The notes under the pieces are model-generated. The model did no database searches. It was not told the DNA's origin and saw only the letters and a program-made list of their open reading frames with translations. Both the position numbers and the translations under genes were made by a program. This document shows, one piece after another, positions 9,415-17,676 of a DNA stretch of 64,000 nucleotides. Each line of letters starts with the position of its first letter. Positions within the stretch are counted from its first letter, which is position 1. This DNA is from Streptomyces monashensis (GTDB taxonomy: Bacteria; Actinomycetota; Actinomycetes; Streptomycetales; Streptomycetaceae): contig NZ_MLYO01000013.1 of the NCBI RefSeq assembly GCF_001866665.1, positions 62,001-126,000 on the forward strand, in the 5' to 3' direction.

Positions 9415-10014
9415 TCAGCCGACCGAGTTGAGGATCCGGGCCGTGTGCATCCGGCCCGCATACTCGACGAGCCGGATCAGGACTTCCTTGCCGGAGTCCC
9501 GGTCGCGTGCGTCGCAGAGCACCACGGGGGTGCCGTGGTCGAGATCGAGGGCACGGGAGACATCGCGGGCGTCGTAGGAACGGGCTCCCGCGAAGCAGTT
9601 GACGGCCACCACGAACGGGATGCTCCGGTGCTCGAAGTAGTCGACGGCGGGGAAGCAGTCCTCCAGGCGCCTTGTGTCGGCGAGGACGACGGCACCGAGG
9701 GCGCCCTGGGACAACTCGTCCCAGAGGAACCAGAAGCGATCCTGTCCCGGCGTGCCGAAGAGGTAGAGGGACAGTCCCGAGCGGATGGTGATGCGCCCGA
9801 AATCCATGGCGACGGTGGTGGTGACCTTGCGGTCCACACCATCGGTGTCGTCAACCAACTGCCCTGCCTCGCTGAGCAGTTCCTCCGTGCGCAACGGCCG
9901 GATCTCGCTGACGGCACCGACGAGGGTCGTCTTGCCCACGCCGAACCCTCCGGCGACCAGTATCTTCAGCGCCAGCGCGGTGTCGCCGGTGACGTCGGAG
10001 TGCTCGGAAGCCAT
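9415..10014 (-). CDS. cvnD: Conservon small GTPase (CvnD-like ATP/GTP-binding protein)
   Basis: The 199-aa protein has the G1 loop GGFGVGKTT, a G3-like FGTPGQDRF and a diverged G4 region (VNCFAG instead of NKXD), as in the MglA/Cvn class of bacterial Ras-like GTPases. The ATG at 10014 is chosen; a GTG six bases upstream (10020) with GAGAGAAG before it is an alternative. Known: in Streptomyces conservons this GTPase works with CvnA-C in a membrane-associated complex compared with GPCR signalling. It is separated from cvnC by 197 bp, whereas the two usually sit closer together. Confidence 0.93.
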   Translation of the reverse strand: MASEHSDVTGDTALALKILVAGGFGVGKTTLVGAVSEIRPLRTEELLSEAGQLVDDTDGVDRKVTTTVAMDFGRITIRSGLSLYLFGTPGQDRFWFLWDELSQGALGAVVLADTRRLEDCFPAVDYFEHRSIPFVVAVNCFAGARSYDARDVSRALDLDHGTPVVLCDARDRDSGKEVLIRLVEYAGRMHTARILNSVG

Positions 10015-10211
10015 GATCACTTCTCTCGGGAGGGCCAGTCGCGGTCGACATCCGCGCGCGCCGGGCACGGCATCGACATCGTGACAAACAGGGCAGCCAT
10101 GCGGGCAGTTTGACTGAAATACACCTGAGATGAGCGACTCGCGCCCGGTCGGAGGCACAACGCGCCCGGATGGGGATGGGGCGAGGCGTGTGAAGCGCTC
10201 CGCGCGGTCAT

Positions 10212-10625
10212 CTACAGCGCCCGCAATCCGGCGATGACCTCGCGCAGAATCCGCTCGTCGGGCAGGTGTGCCGGGGGCACAGGGCGGCTGATGACCACAC
10301 GGCCGAGTTCCAGGAGGTCCCCGAGGAGCACCCTGACCACGCCGACGGGAAGGTCGGCGTCCGCGGCGAGTTCGGCAACGGACTGCGTCTCCGTGCAGCA
10401 CAGCCGGATCAGGGTCCGGTGTTCGGGGCCGAGCGCCGTCTCGTCATCGAGAGCCGGGGCCGCGGGGTCGAGAGTGACGAGGGCGATCAGGTCGAAACGC
10501 ACCCCGGAGGGCCCGGCCTGGGTGCGTCCGCCCGTCAAGGCGTACGGGCGGACCAGGGGCCCGGCCTCGCCGTCGTACCACTGGCTTCCCGGCTCCCGCG
10601 GGCCGTCCATCGGGTTCTCGGTCAT
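10212..10625 (-). CDS. cvnC: Conservon DUF742 protein
   Basis: The 137-aa product begins MTENPMDGPREPGSQWYDGE and contains the DUF742 pattern (VRPYALTGGRT, then LIALV, CTETQSVAELAADADLPVGVVRVLLGDL and an LLELGRVVI segment), a winged-helix-like fold. The ATG at 10625 has GAAAGG upstream. An in-frame ATG at 10646 would overlap the cvnB stop as ATGA and could instead be the coupled start. Known role: part of the CvnA-D complex; biochemical function unclear. Confidence 0.92.
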   Translation of the reverse strand: MTENPMDGPREPGSQWYDGEAGPLVRPYALTGGRTQAGPSGVRFDLIALVTLDPAAPALDDETALGPEHRTLIRLCCTETQSVAELAADADLPVGVVRVLLGDLLELGRVVISRPVPPAHLPDERILREVIAGLRAL

Positions 10626-10642
10626 CGGTGGCGCCTTTCGGC

Positions 10643-11080
10643 TCATCCTGCGACGGGCGGCTGTGCTGCGACGCGCAGTGGCGTGTGGAGGTGCTCGCCG
10701 ACCCGCTTGACCAGGCGCGCCATCTCGTAGGCGACCAGCCCGATGTCCGCGGTGACCGTGGTGAGCACGGCGAGGCAGGAACCTTCCCCCGCCGCGGCCA
10801 CGAACAGGAACGCGTCGTCCATCTCGACCATGGTCTGGCGCACCCCGCCCGCTCCGAAGTGCCGACCCGCGCCCTTGGCGAGGCTGTTGAAGCCGGAGGC
10901 GACGGCGGCGAGATGCTCGGCGTCCTCGCGTGTGAGGCCGGTGGAGGCCCCGACGGCCAGCCCGTCGTTGGAGAGCACGACGGCGTGCCGTACCTCCCTC
11001 ACGCGCATCACCAGGTCGTCGAGCAGCCAGTCCAGCTCGCCGGATCGTCGGCCGGCGCTCATGTGGGGGTCCTGGATCAT
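10643..11080 (-). CDS. cvnB: Conservon roadblock/LC7 protein
   Basis: 145 aa with the roadblock/LC7 fold motifs WLLDDLVMRVREVRHAVVLSNDGL, ASTGLTREDAEHLAAVASG and GRHFGAGGVRQTM. The ATG overlaps the cvnA stop (ATGA at 11077-11080), so translation is coupled. Known: the family regulates partner GTPases, here CvnD. It shares long identical blocks with the second roadblock gene at 8728-9141, indicating duplication. Confidence 0.93.
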   Translation of the reverse strand: MIQDPHMSAGRRSGELDWLLDDLVMRVREVRHAVVLSNDGLAVGASTGLTREDAEHLAAVASGFNSLAKGAGRHFGAGGVRQTMVEMDDAFLFVAAAGEGSCLAVLTTVTADIGLVAYEMARLVKRVGEHLHTPLRVAAQPPVAG

Positions 11081-13635
11081 GCCGGGTCTCCTTCGCTGCT
11101 GTCGTCACTGGCCGTTACGGGGCCCGGGGCGGCTCCGCGTCCGGGCTGTCTGCCGCCGCCGCGCGCCCAGCCGTCGCGGTAGGCCGCCATGCGGTCCCGC
11201 ACCACTTCGGGGGTGCGCCGGTCGTCCCAGCGCCGATCGGGCGCCGCTTCTTCGGGGCGTTGCTGCCGGAGTTGGGGAGCGAGGCTCGCCTGACGCACAC
11301 GACGTGGTAGGTCGTCGGAAGGCCCGGAGTCGTGCGGCGGGTGGTGCGGGCGCAGGGCGGTGACCCCAGGGAGCGGGGTTTCGACGGTCATGCCATGTCC
11401 GCCCTGCACCTCGTCCCTGTCGTGGTGCCCGGGCTCGCCTGCCGTGGTGTGCGGACCGAGCGCGGTGGCCGCGAGGGCGGGGCGGTCCGGCCGTGCGGTG
11501 ACGGCCTCGTGGACTCCGCTCGTGCCGGGCACGCGCGCGTACGCGCGTTCCTGCTCGTGGCGGGCCTGTTCGGGGTGCGGAGCGGGGGGTTCCTTCGAAG
11601 CGCCGTGGAGCAGGGCCGTGGGCAGCAGGACGACGGCGGTCGTGCCGCCGTACGGTGAGGTCCGCAGGTGCACCCCCACCTCGTGCCGCGAGGCGAGTCG
11701 GCTGACGACGAAGAGTCCGAGGCGGTCGCTGTCGAACAGGTCGAGGGCCTCGGACTGTTCGATGCGCCGGTTGGCCTCCGCGAGGGTCTCGGCACCCATG
11801 CCCAGTCCTCGGTCCTCGATCTCCAGTGCGTAACCGTTTCCGACGGGTTCGCCGGTGACACGCACGCGCGTGTGCGGCGGGGAGAACTGGGCTGCGTTCT
11901 CCACGAGTTCGGCGAGCAGGTGGGTGAGGTCGGCGACGGCGGCACCGATGACGTGCGTCTCGGGGAACTGACGGACCTCCACGCGCGCGTAGTCCTCGAC
12001 TTCCGATACGGCGGCTCGTACGACGTTCGTGAGGGTCACGGGCATGCGCCAGGCACGGCCGGGTGCCGCACCCGAGAGGATGATCAGGCTTTCGGCGTGG
12101 CGCCTCATCCGGGTGGTGAGGTGGTCCAGGCGGAACAGGTCGCTCAGTTCGTCGGGATCGTCGGAACGGCGTTCCATGCTGTCGAGGAGGCTGAGCTGAC
12201 GGTGGACCAACACCTGGCTGCGACGCGCGAGGTTGACGAAGACCCCTGAGATGCCACTGGCGAGCTCGGCGCGCTCCAGGGCGGCGTGCAGGGCAGCACG
12301 GTGGACGGTGGTCAGGGCTTCCGACACCTGGCCCGCCTCGTCCTCGGCCGGTGGTCCTGCCGGGGCCTCCGCCTCGATGTCGAGTTCTTCGCCCGCACGT
12401 AGTCTGCGCATCGCTTCCGGGAGTTTGCGGCGGGCGATGTCCAGGGCGTCGTTGCGCAGGCTCACGAGTTCGACCACGAGTCCGCGTCCGATGCGCACGG
12501 AGATGACGAGTGAGGCGGCGACAGCGGCCAGGCCGAGGACTACGGCAGCACCGGCGGGGCTGAGCAGTCCGCGGGTCACCGGGTCGGCGCGGCCCGCGAC
12601 GTTCCGGCCCGTGCCCGTCGCAATGCTCCGCATGCCGTCCTGCACGCGCGCGTGGGCGGCACTCCAGGCGGCCTGCGATGCCGCCCCGGTCGGCCTGCCA
12701 CCGGGCCCAGCGGTGAGGATCTTATCCTCGGCCGCCCCGAGGGCCGTGTAGGAGGCGCTGCGGGACAGATCCCGCCAGGCGGTGCGCTGGGCGGTCGGAA
12801 GATCGGCAACGGCCGTGTCGGTGAAGGTGCGGCGCGCGGCGACGGCGGCGCCGAACAGCCGCAGCCGCTCGCCCTGAAGGCCGTCCGTGCTGCCGCCGAG
12901 CAGCGCGTCCTCCTGAGCCAGCGCCTCGGCGGCCAGGGAGAATTCGAGCAGTACGCGCGCATCGGAGCCGACGTCGGCCTGCTGGATGCCGGTCAGAGCA
13001 CCGTCCACGGCGAAGGCCGCGCCGATGGTCTTCGTGTACTGCGCGTACACCGCGCCCCATCCGGTTCTGTGGTCGTGTACAGCCGTCCGTAGCGCACGCA
13101 GGTGCTCGGCGCCTGTGACGAAGACGGCGAGGCGCCCGGAGACGTCAGCGGGCAGTTCCTCGCTGGCAGCAACGGTGTTGTCGCCACCGAGGCGCAGCTC
13201 GGCCACGGCCCGGTCGGTGCGGTCGGCCAGGCCTTGGAGATCGCTGCCGTCGGCCGCGCCGGGTGAGAGGACGTGGCGCACGGCTGCGGCGCGCTCGGCC
13301 TGGAGCACGGCGACTGCCGCGGCCACCGGCGTCCGCAGGTCGGCGTCGACCTGCTGGGACTGGCGCAGCCGGGCGACGTCCTGGGCGGTGCTGACGGTGG
13401 CGTAGGCCCACAGGGACAGCAGGGAGACGACGGGCACCATCAGCAGGCTGACGACCTTGGCGCGCACGGTACGGGGCCGCAGGTACCGGCGGCTCCCACG
13501 CGCGCGTGCCTGTGCCGGAGACGCGCCGACAAGCAGGTCGGCGACCTCGTCGGCAGGCGGTCCGGCGTGCGCACGGCGGCCGCGCGGGGCATGTGCCGAG
13601 GCATCGGCTTTCGGGGCGGTACGGGGCGGGCGCAT
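11077..13635 (-). CDS. cvnA: Conservon sensor kinase-like protein with NIT domain
   Basis: 852 aa from the ATG at 13635, which has GAGGAGG upstream; a GTG further up is possible but has no such site. A cytoplasmic basic N terminus is followed by a membrane segment (VVSLLMVPVVSLLSLWAYAT), an extracytoplasmic nitrate/nitrite-sensing-like (NIT) region to about residue 340, a second membrane segment (VVLGLAAVAASLVISV), a HAMP-like linker and an HATPase_c domain with N-box ENAAQFSP and G-box DRGLGMG. The region where a phosphoacceptor helix is expected reads LDHLTTRMRRHAE. The Pro-rich C-terminal tail is long. Known: CvnA proteins start conservon signalling. The MHYT gene lies 49 bp upstream. Confidence 0.93.
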   Translation of the reverse strand: MRPPRTAPKADASAHAPRGRRAHAGPPADEVADLLVGASPAQARARGSRRYLRPRTVRAKVVSLLMVPVVSLLSLWAYATVSTAQDVARLRQSQQVDADLRTPVAAAVAVLQAERAAAVRHVLSPGAADGSDLQGLADRTDRAVAELRLGGDNTVAASEELPADVSGRLAVFVTGAEHLRALRTAVHDHRTGWGAVYAQYTKTIGAAFAVDGALTGIQQADVGSDARVLLEFSLAAEALAQEDALLGGSTDGLQGERLRLFGAAVAARRTFTDTAVADLPTAQRTAWRDLSRSASYTALGAAEDKILTAGPGGRPTGAASQAAWSAAHARVQDGMRSIATGTGRNVAGRADPVTRGLLSPAGAAVVLGLAAVAASLVISVRIGRGLVVELVSLRNDALDIARRKLPEAMRRLRAGEELDIEAEAPAGPPAEDEAGQVSEALTTVHRAALHAALERAELASGISGVFVNLARRSQVLVHRQLSLLDSMERRSDDPDELSDLFRLDHLTTRMRRHAESLIILSGAAPGRAWRMPVTLTNVVRAAVSEVEDYARVEVRQFPETHVIGAAVADLTHLLAELVENAAQFSPPHTRVRVTGEPVGNGYALEIEDRGLGMGAETLAEANRRIEQSEALDLFDSDRLGLFVVSRLASRHEVGVHLRTSPYGGTTAVVLLPTALLHGASKEPPAPHPEQARHEQERAYARVPGTSGVHEAVTARPDRPALAATALGPHTTAGEPGHHDRDEVQGGHGMTVETPLPGVTALRPHHPPHDSGPSDDLPRRVRQASLAPQLRQQRPEEAAPDRRWDDRRTPEVVRDRMAAYRDGWARGGGRQPGRGAAPGPVTASDDSSEGDPA

Positions 13636-13684
13636 GGCCTCCTCGATCGGGACGTGGGTCGGGGGTGCTCCGGCCTGGCTCCCC

Positions 13685-14458
13685 CTAGCGGGCAACGGTC
13701 TCGACAGGCCGCTGCGCGGAGGCGGAGGCCTCACGCTCGTCGGCCGTGGGCGAGAGGGCGACGAACGCCGAGGTGATGAAGAGATAGGACCCGAGGCCGA
13801 CGGCGAGGGGGAAGATGAACTGCATCGCCGTGGCCCCGGGCAGGGCCTCGCCGGAGGGGTTCACACGCACGCTCACCGCGAACATCCCGGTGTAGTGCAT
13901 GCTGCTGACGGCCGCCCCCATGACGAGGGAGGCGACGGTGACCGCACGGGGCGACGTGATGTTGAGGCCGGCCCACAGGGCCACGGTCGCCGCCACGACG
14001 GCGATCAGCACGGACAGTCCGACGAGGACGGGGTCGTACCGGACGTCGCCGTGCAGCCGCACCGCCGCCATGCCCAGATAGTGCATGCTGGCGACGCCCA
14101 GCCCGGTGGTGAGTCCGCCGAGCAGCAGCGCCCGGTTGCGATCGCGGCTGTAGCCGACGGCGAAGACACCGGCGCAGACCACGACCATCGCGACGAGGAG
14201 GCTGAGGATGGTCAGGGGTATGTCGTAGCGAATGCCGGTGCCGCTGACGCGGAAGCCGAGCATAGCCACGAAGTGCATGGTCCAGATGCCCGTCCCGATC
14301 GCGGATGCTGCGGTGACGAGCCAGTTGCGGCGCGAGCGGCCGGTGGTGGCGAGCGCGCGGACGGTGCAGCGCAGTCCGAGTGCCGCGCCCGTACAGGCCA
14401 TCAGGTACGACAGCACGGGGGTCAGCCAGCCGAAGGCGGCGTGGTCCAAGTGTCCCAT
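13685..14458 (-). CDS. MHYT-domain integral membrane sensor
   Basis: 257 aa with seven predicted hydrophobic segments and repeated MHYT-type motifs: WTMHFVAMLGF, SMHYLGMAA and SMHYTGMFA. Known: MHYT domains are proposed to bind copper through the Met/His residues and sense O2, CO or NO at the membrane. There is no attached GGDEF, EAL or kinase domain, so output must go through a partner. It lies 49 bp before cvnA on the same strand, so the conservon is the obvious candidate partner (inference). ATG 14458 is chosen; ATG 14464 is also possible. Confidence 0.9.
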   Translation of the reverse strand: MGHLDHAAFGWLTPVLSYLMACTGAALGLRCTVRALATTGRSRRNWLVTAASAIGTGIWTMHFVAMLGFRVSGTGIRYDIPLTILSLLVAMVVVCAGVFAVGYSRDRNRALLLGGLTTGLGVASMHYLGMAAVRLHGDVRYDPVLVGLSVLIAVVAATVALWAGLNITSPRAVTVASLVMGAAVSSMHYTGMFAVSVRVNPSGEALPGATAMQFIFPLAVGLGSYLFITSAFVALSPTADEREASASAQRPVETVAR

Positions 14459-14608
14459 GGCCAAGGGACGCTAGGGGGCACGGGCGCATACAGGGGGCGC
14501 ATTTCGAAAGGTGCTGGAATATGACAGGCGGATGCGACGGAACGATCGCGTCCGGCCCGAACATGTGCGCCTATGTATCCCCCGTGACGGTGAGGGATTA
14601 TGCGGAGC

Positions 14609-14753
14609 ATGAGCGAAGACCACACACACGTGCAAGAGTTCTTCGGTGTCCGGGCGGCCGACTGGGACAGCAGGTTCCCCGACGACGGCCCCGCCTACAC
14701 GGCCGCCGTGACCGATCTCGGGCTGCGGAAGGGGGACCGGGTGCTGACGGTGC
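14609..14753 (+). pseudogene. 5' remnant of a SAM-dependent methyltransferase gene
   Basis: About 48 codons from ATG 14609 read like the start of a class I methyltransferase: MSEDHTHVQEFFGVRAADWD, then GPAYTAAVTDLGLRKGDRVL. The next residues should be the SAM-binding motif (DAGCGTG-like). Instead the frame runs into unrelated sequence and the 3' end of the convergent oxygenase gene. The homology is recalled, not searched. The gene appears to have lost everything after the first 48 codons. Confidence 0.6.
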
Positions 14754-14765
14754 GGCGCGCTCGCG

Positions 14766-15674
14766 TCAATCGGTGGTGTCGACTGCTGAGACGTCCCGGT
14801 GCCGCACCGGGCAGCCACGCAGTCCGGGAGTCGGACGGGTCCCCAGGCCGCCGACGCGGTAGCCGGTCGGATAGCCCTTGATCTCGCGGTTCTGGCGCGC
14901 GAAGTGGGGAGCGCTGCGTGGCGGCAGCAGCCGGACGAGCCTGCCACGCGTGCGTACCGCGCGGCGCACCAACGCGGTCGTGGCAGCGCCGGGTGGCGCG
15001 TAACGGAACGTACGCAGCAGCGGCTCGTCGAGCAGCGCCAGCGTCGCCGTGCGCAGCACCGGCGCCAACGGGCGCGGATACCAGGACGCCATCAGGTCGA
15101 GGGTGGCGTCGGATACCTGCCGGGCCCGCTCGTCCCAGCCGAAGTGATCGCGCTCGTAGGAGTCGAGGAGCGCCTCGAACTCCTCATAGGTCGCGGGGAT
15201 GGCGGGGATGCCCATGTGCCGGCCGAGAGTGCGGTAGTACTCGGTCGCGGCGACGATCTCGTGCCGGGACAGCCGCCGCCATCCGTAGGCGTCGATCCAG
15301 CGCCTGGGCACCACGACGAAGGTGCTCAGGACATAGCGCATGTCGTCGTCGCTGATGTCGTAGCTGCCGTGCATCTGGTTGATGCGCCGGATCGCCGTTC
15401 GGCCCTCCTCGGCGGCGAAGCCGTGCTCGACGATGGTGTCGAGGAGCAGCACGGTGTCGTCGTACCGCTTCTGCGTACGCTCGGTCAGCTCCCCCGTCTC
15501 GGCGAGCAGCCGGCCGATGCTCGGCACGGCATAGGTGCGGTACAGGGCCAGTTCAAGGGCGCGCGTGTAGTCCCAGGGGAACTCGAACGCCGCACTCAGC
15601 CGGTAGATCTCCACCGCGTCCGCCACCGGATCCAGCCGACGGATCCGATCGAGCCGCTCGAACCGCTTCACCAC
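14766..15674 (-). CDS. MpaB-family oxygenase (DUF2236)
   Basis: 302 aa from GTG 15674, with AAGAGGG about 6 bp upstream; the much longer open frame to 16598 overlaps a convincing gene on the other strand and is not credible. Motifs fit the MpaB/latex-clearing-like DUF2236 family: FEFPWDYTRALELALYRTYAVP, a QMHGSYDI histidine, FVVVPRRWIDAYGWR, and a conserved ending near KGYPTGYRVGGLGT. Known: relatives bind a b-type haem and act in mycophenolic acid or rubber degradation; the substrate here is unknown. The C terminus seems slightly extended, next to the methyltransferase remnant. Confidence 0.82.
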   Translation of the reverse strand: MVKRFERLDRIRRLDPVADAVEIYRLSAAFEFPWDYTRALELALYRTYAVPSIGRLLAETGELTERTQKRYDDTVLLLDTIVEHGFAAEEGRTAIRRINQMHGSYDISDDDMRYVLSTFVVVPRRWIDAYGWRRLSRHEIVAATEYYRTLGRHMGIPAIPATYEEFEALLDSYERDHFGWDERARQVSDATLDLMASWYPRPLAPVLRTATLALLDEPLLRTFRYAPPGAATTALVRRAVRTRGRLVRLLPPRSAPHFARQNREIKGYPTGYRVGGLGTRPTPGLRGCPVRHRDVSAVDTTD

Positions 15675-15983
15675 ATCGTCCCTCTTCTTCCGACTCTTCC
15701 GACGAAAGTCCAACTCTACGGTGGGTGACCACGGATGAGCTCTTGGCGACGGCCGGGTGGAGCGCGGCGGCTGTGCACACACAACATGTTCGAGACAGCG
15801 GCGACGGTGGCCCGCGATCCGCCCGGCCCGCTCCGAACCATGGCGACGCCTCCGGTCCGACGTGGCCGTTTCGCCCCTGTCCAGGTGGAAACCAGCAGCT
15901 CCGAGTGGTGTGGGCTGTCGTGACAAGGGGCTTGCGCTCGCACTAGGGTGCGCGCCGTTGGACGAACCACTGGGGAGGCTGGG

Positions 15984-16862
15984 ATGGCCGGAACGGACGA
16001 TGCGGCCGTCGCCGCCGCGGACGAGGCGCTGTACGTACTGACGGCGGTGCTGCTGACGCCGGCGCAGTTTCCGAGCGTGCTGGGCGACGACTATCCGGAG
16101 GCATGCATGGCGCTGGGGCTGGCGCCCCGTGCCGACGGGTACGGCCTGGTGCTGGGCCAGGACGGTGACGGCGCGCGCTGGACGGTCGTCATCGACGACG
16201 TCTCGCTGGTCGCCGTGGCGATCGCGTCCTGGGACTGCGGCATGGAGTACGAACTGTCGCCGGACGAGCGCGCGGTCGTGGCCGCGCTGCCGGGCTGGCC
16301 CCTGGCAGTCGCCGTGTCGGCCCCTGGGGTCCCCGCACCGCACGACCCCGCTCCCGAGGTGACGGAGGGGCCCCCGCTGAGCCCGCCGGACACCAGCACC
16401 TGGGGACCGGCCCAGCGCCGCCTGGGCGCCGACGAGATCGCCTTGCAGTGGGCGGCCTGGCGGGACCAGATCAACGACGAGAAGTTCTCCACGCCGGACG
16501 AGCCGGCGCAGGCCGCCGAGCTCTCGACGCAGGGCACGGAAGCCGGCGCGTCCGCCGAACCCGCGCCGGACGGCGGAAAGGTGCCACGCAGCGGCCACCG
16601 CGGTGTGAAGCGGGTACTCGCGGAGGCACGTGCCTACGTCGACTCACCGCCGCCGCTCGGCAGGGTGCGCTCGTCGTTCGCCCCGGGAGACGCACGTACG
16701 CTGCGCGCCGACGGGCCCGGCTGGTCGATGGTGGCCCGCACCGACGACATCGCGTTCGTCCTGCTGGACGAGGAACCCGGCGAGGTCCTGCCGGTGGGCC
16801 GGGGCCCCGAGCTGCCGGGTCTGCTGGAGGCGCTCGACAGGATGGCCGTACGGCCCATCTGA
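15984..16862 (+). CDS. Conserved hypothetical protein
   Basis: 292 aa from ATG 15984 (GGGAGG about 9 bp upstream). The N-terminal part (residues 1-115) is acidic and looks folded (ALYVLTAVLLTPAQFPSVLG, then WTVVIDDVSLVAVAIASWDCG). A Pro-rich linker follows, and the C-terminal 80 residues form a second possible domain ending LLEALDRMAVRPI. No signal peptide, membrane segment or recognisable motif. It is probably monocistronic, with a hairpin at 16868-16890 after it. Family not recognised. Confidence 0.75.
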   Translation: MAGTDDAAVAAADEALYVLTAVLLTPAQFPSVLGDDYPEACMALGLAPRADGYGLVLGQDGDGARWTVVIDDVSLVAVAIASWDCGMEYELSPDERAVVAALPGWPLAVAVSAPGVPAPHDPAPEVTEGPPLSPPDTSTWGPAQRRLGADEIALQWAAWRDQINDEKFSTPDEPAQAAELSTQGTEAGASAEPAPDGGKVPRSGHRGVKRVLAEARAYVDSPPPLGRVRSSFAPGDARTLRADGPGWSMVARTDDIAFVLLDEEPGEVLPVGRGPELPGLLEALDRMAVRPI

Positions 16863-16867
16863 GAGCA

Positions 16868-16890
16868 GGCGGCCCTCGACCGGGGCCGCC
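16868..16890 (+). terminator. Hairpin after the hypothetical gene
   Basis: GGCGGCCC (16868-16875) pairs with GGGCCGCC (16883-16890) across a 7-nt loop, 5 bp after the stop at 16862. Confidence 0.55.
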
Positions 16891-17048
16891 GTCACCCGCT
16901 GCCTGGACCAGACGCCCGTAACCGACCCCGGGAACCGCACTTCCGGCGACGGCGGGCCTCGGAACCGCCCGGACCTCCGCGGGTGCCTGTTCGAGCGTCT
17001 ACGCCCGCGCGGGGCCGGGCGGAGCGTCTCCGGCTGTCCGCCGCCGCC

Positions 17049-17231
17049 TCAGCGACCGAGTTCCTTACGAGTCACCCTGCGGAGCCTGCGCCGCTGCGAG
17101 GGGTCCAGCGCCAGATACGCGGCCACGGGGACCCCGATCACGATCAGGAATGACACCCACCAGGGCAGCCATATGAGCAGGATCAGCCCGACCGCCACGC
17201 CTCCTGCGGCGATCTTCGCGTTCTTGGACAT
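17049..17231 (-). CDS. Small membrane protein
   Basis: 60 aa: MSKNAKIAAGG, then a hydrophobic hairpin (about residues 8-40, VGLILLIWLPWWVSFLIVIGV) and a basic tail RRRLRRVTRKELGR. The ATG at 17231 has a perfect AAGGAGG about 9 bp upstream; the longer frame to 17255 contains that site and is rejected. Probably an inner-membrane protein with two segments; function unknown. Confidence 0.75.
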   Translation of the reverse strand: MSKNAKIAAGGVAVGLILLIWLPWWVSFLIVIGVPVAAYLALDPSQRRRLRRVTRKELGR

Positions 17232-17676
17232 GAGCGTCGCCTCCTTCGCGGCCACTGCCGCTCTCTGCTCAGAAAACGGCCCCGCGCTCCCCGCGGTTCC
17301 GGACCCCGACCCTGAGACATCCCCGAGGCCCGCCCCCTAATGGTCCTGCCGGGGCCGCGCGCAATCCGCCCCTTCTCCCAGCCCGGGCTCTGCTCGCAGT
17401 ATCGCTCGCCCACACGCCCGGTGTCGGCCCCGGTACGAGCAATTTCGATTCTCTCTCACCCGCTTTCCGGCCCGGCCACAGCGACCGCCGGACGCAGTGA
17501 CGCCATGGCCCACGCCCCGCCCGTGCTCCGTGAACGGTCCCGCTGCGCCCCCGCGGATCGAACAGATTGTGAAGTGACCTTGATCATGAAGCCGGTATGC
17601 CGGGTGACACCCGCGGTGTGCTGTACCCTCGGCGACTCCAACCATGGTAGTCAAATTTGAGGAGTGCGGCAGAGCT
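17232..17676. other. Divergent intergenic region
   Basis: About 445 bp between the small membrane-protein gene (minus) and the SNF2 helicase gene (plus). It must hold both promoters. The last 150 bp are relatively AT-rich for this genome (around GATTGTGAAGTGACCTTGAT), which suggests the helicase promoter, but I cannot assign -35/-10 boxes with confidence. No further gene seen. Confidence 0.45.

Noticed and set aside
14766..16598. 610-codon minus-strand open frame covering the MpaB gene
   Set aside because: Only the last 302 codons are family-like. The upstream part overlaps a well-supported plus-strand gene (15984-16862) and is low-complexity.
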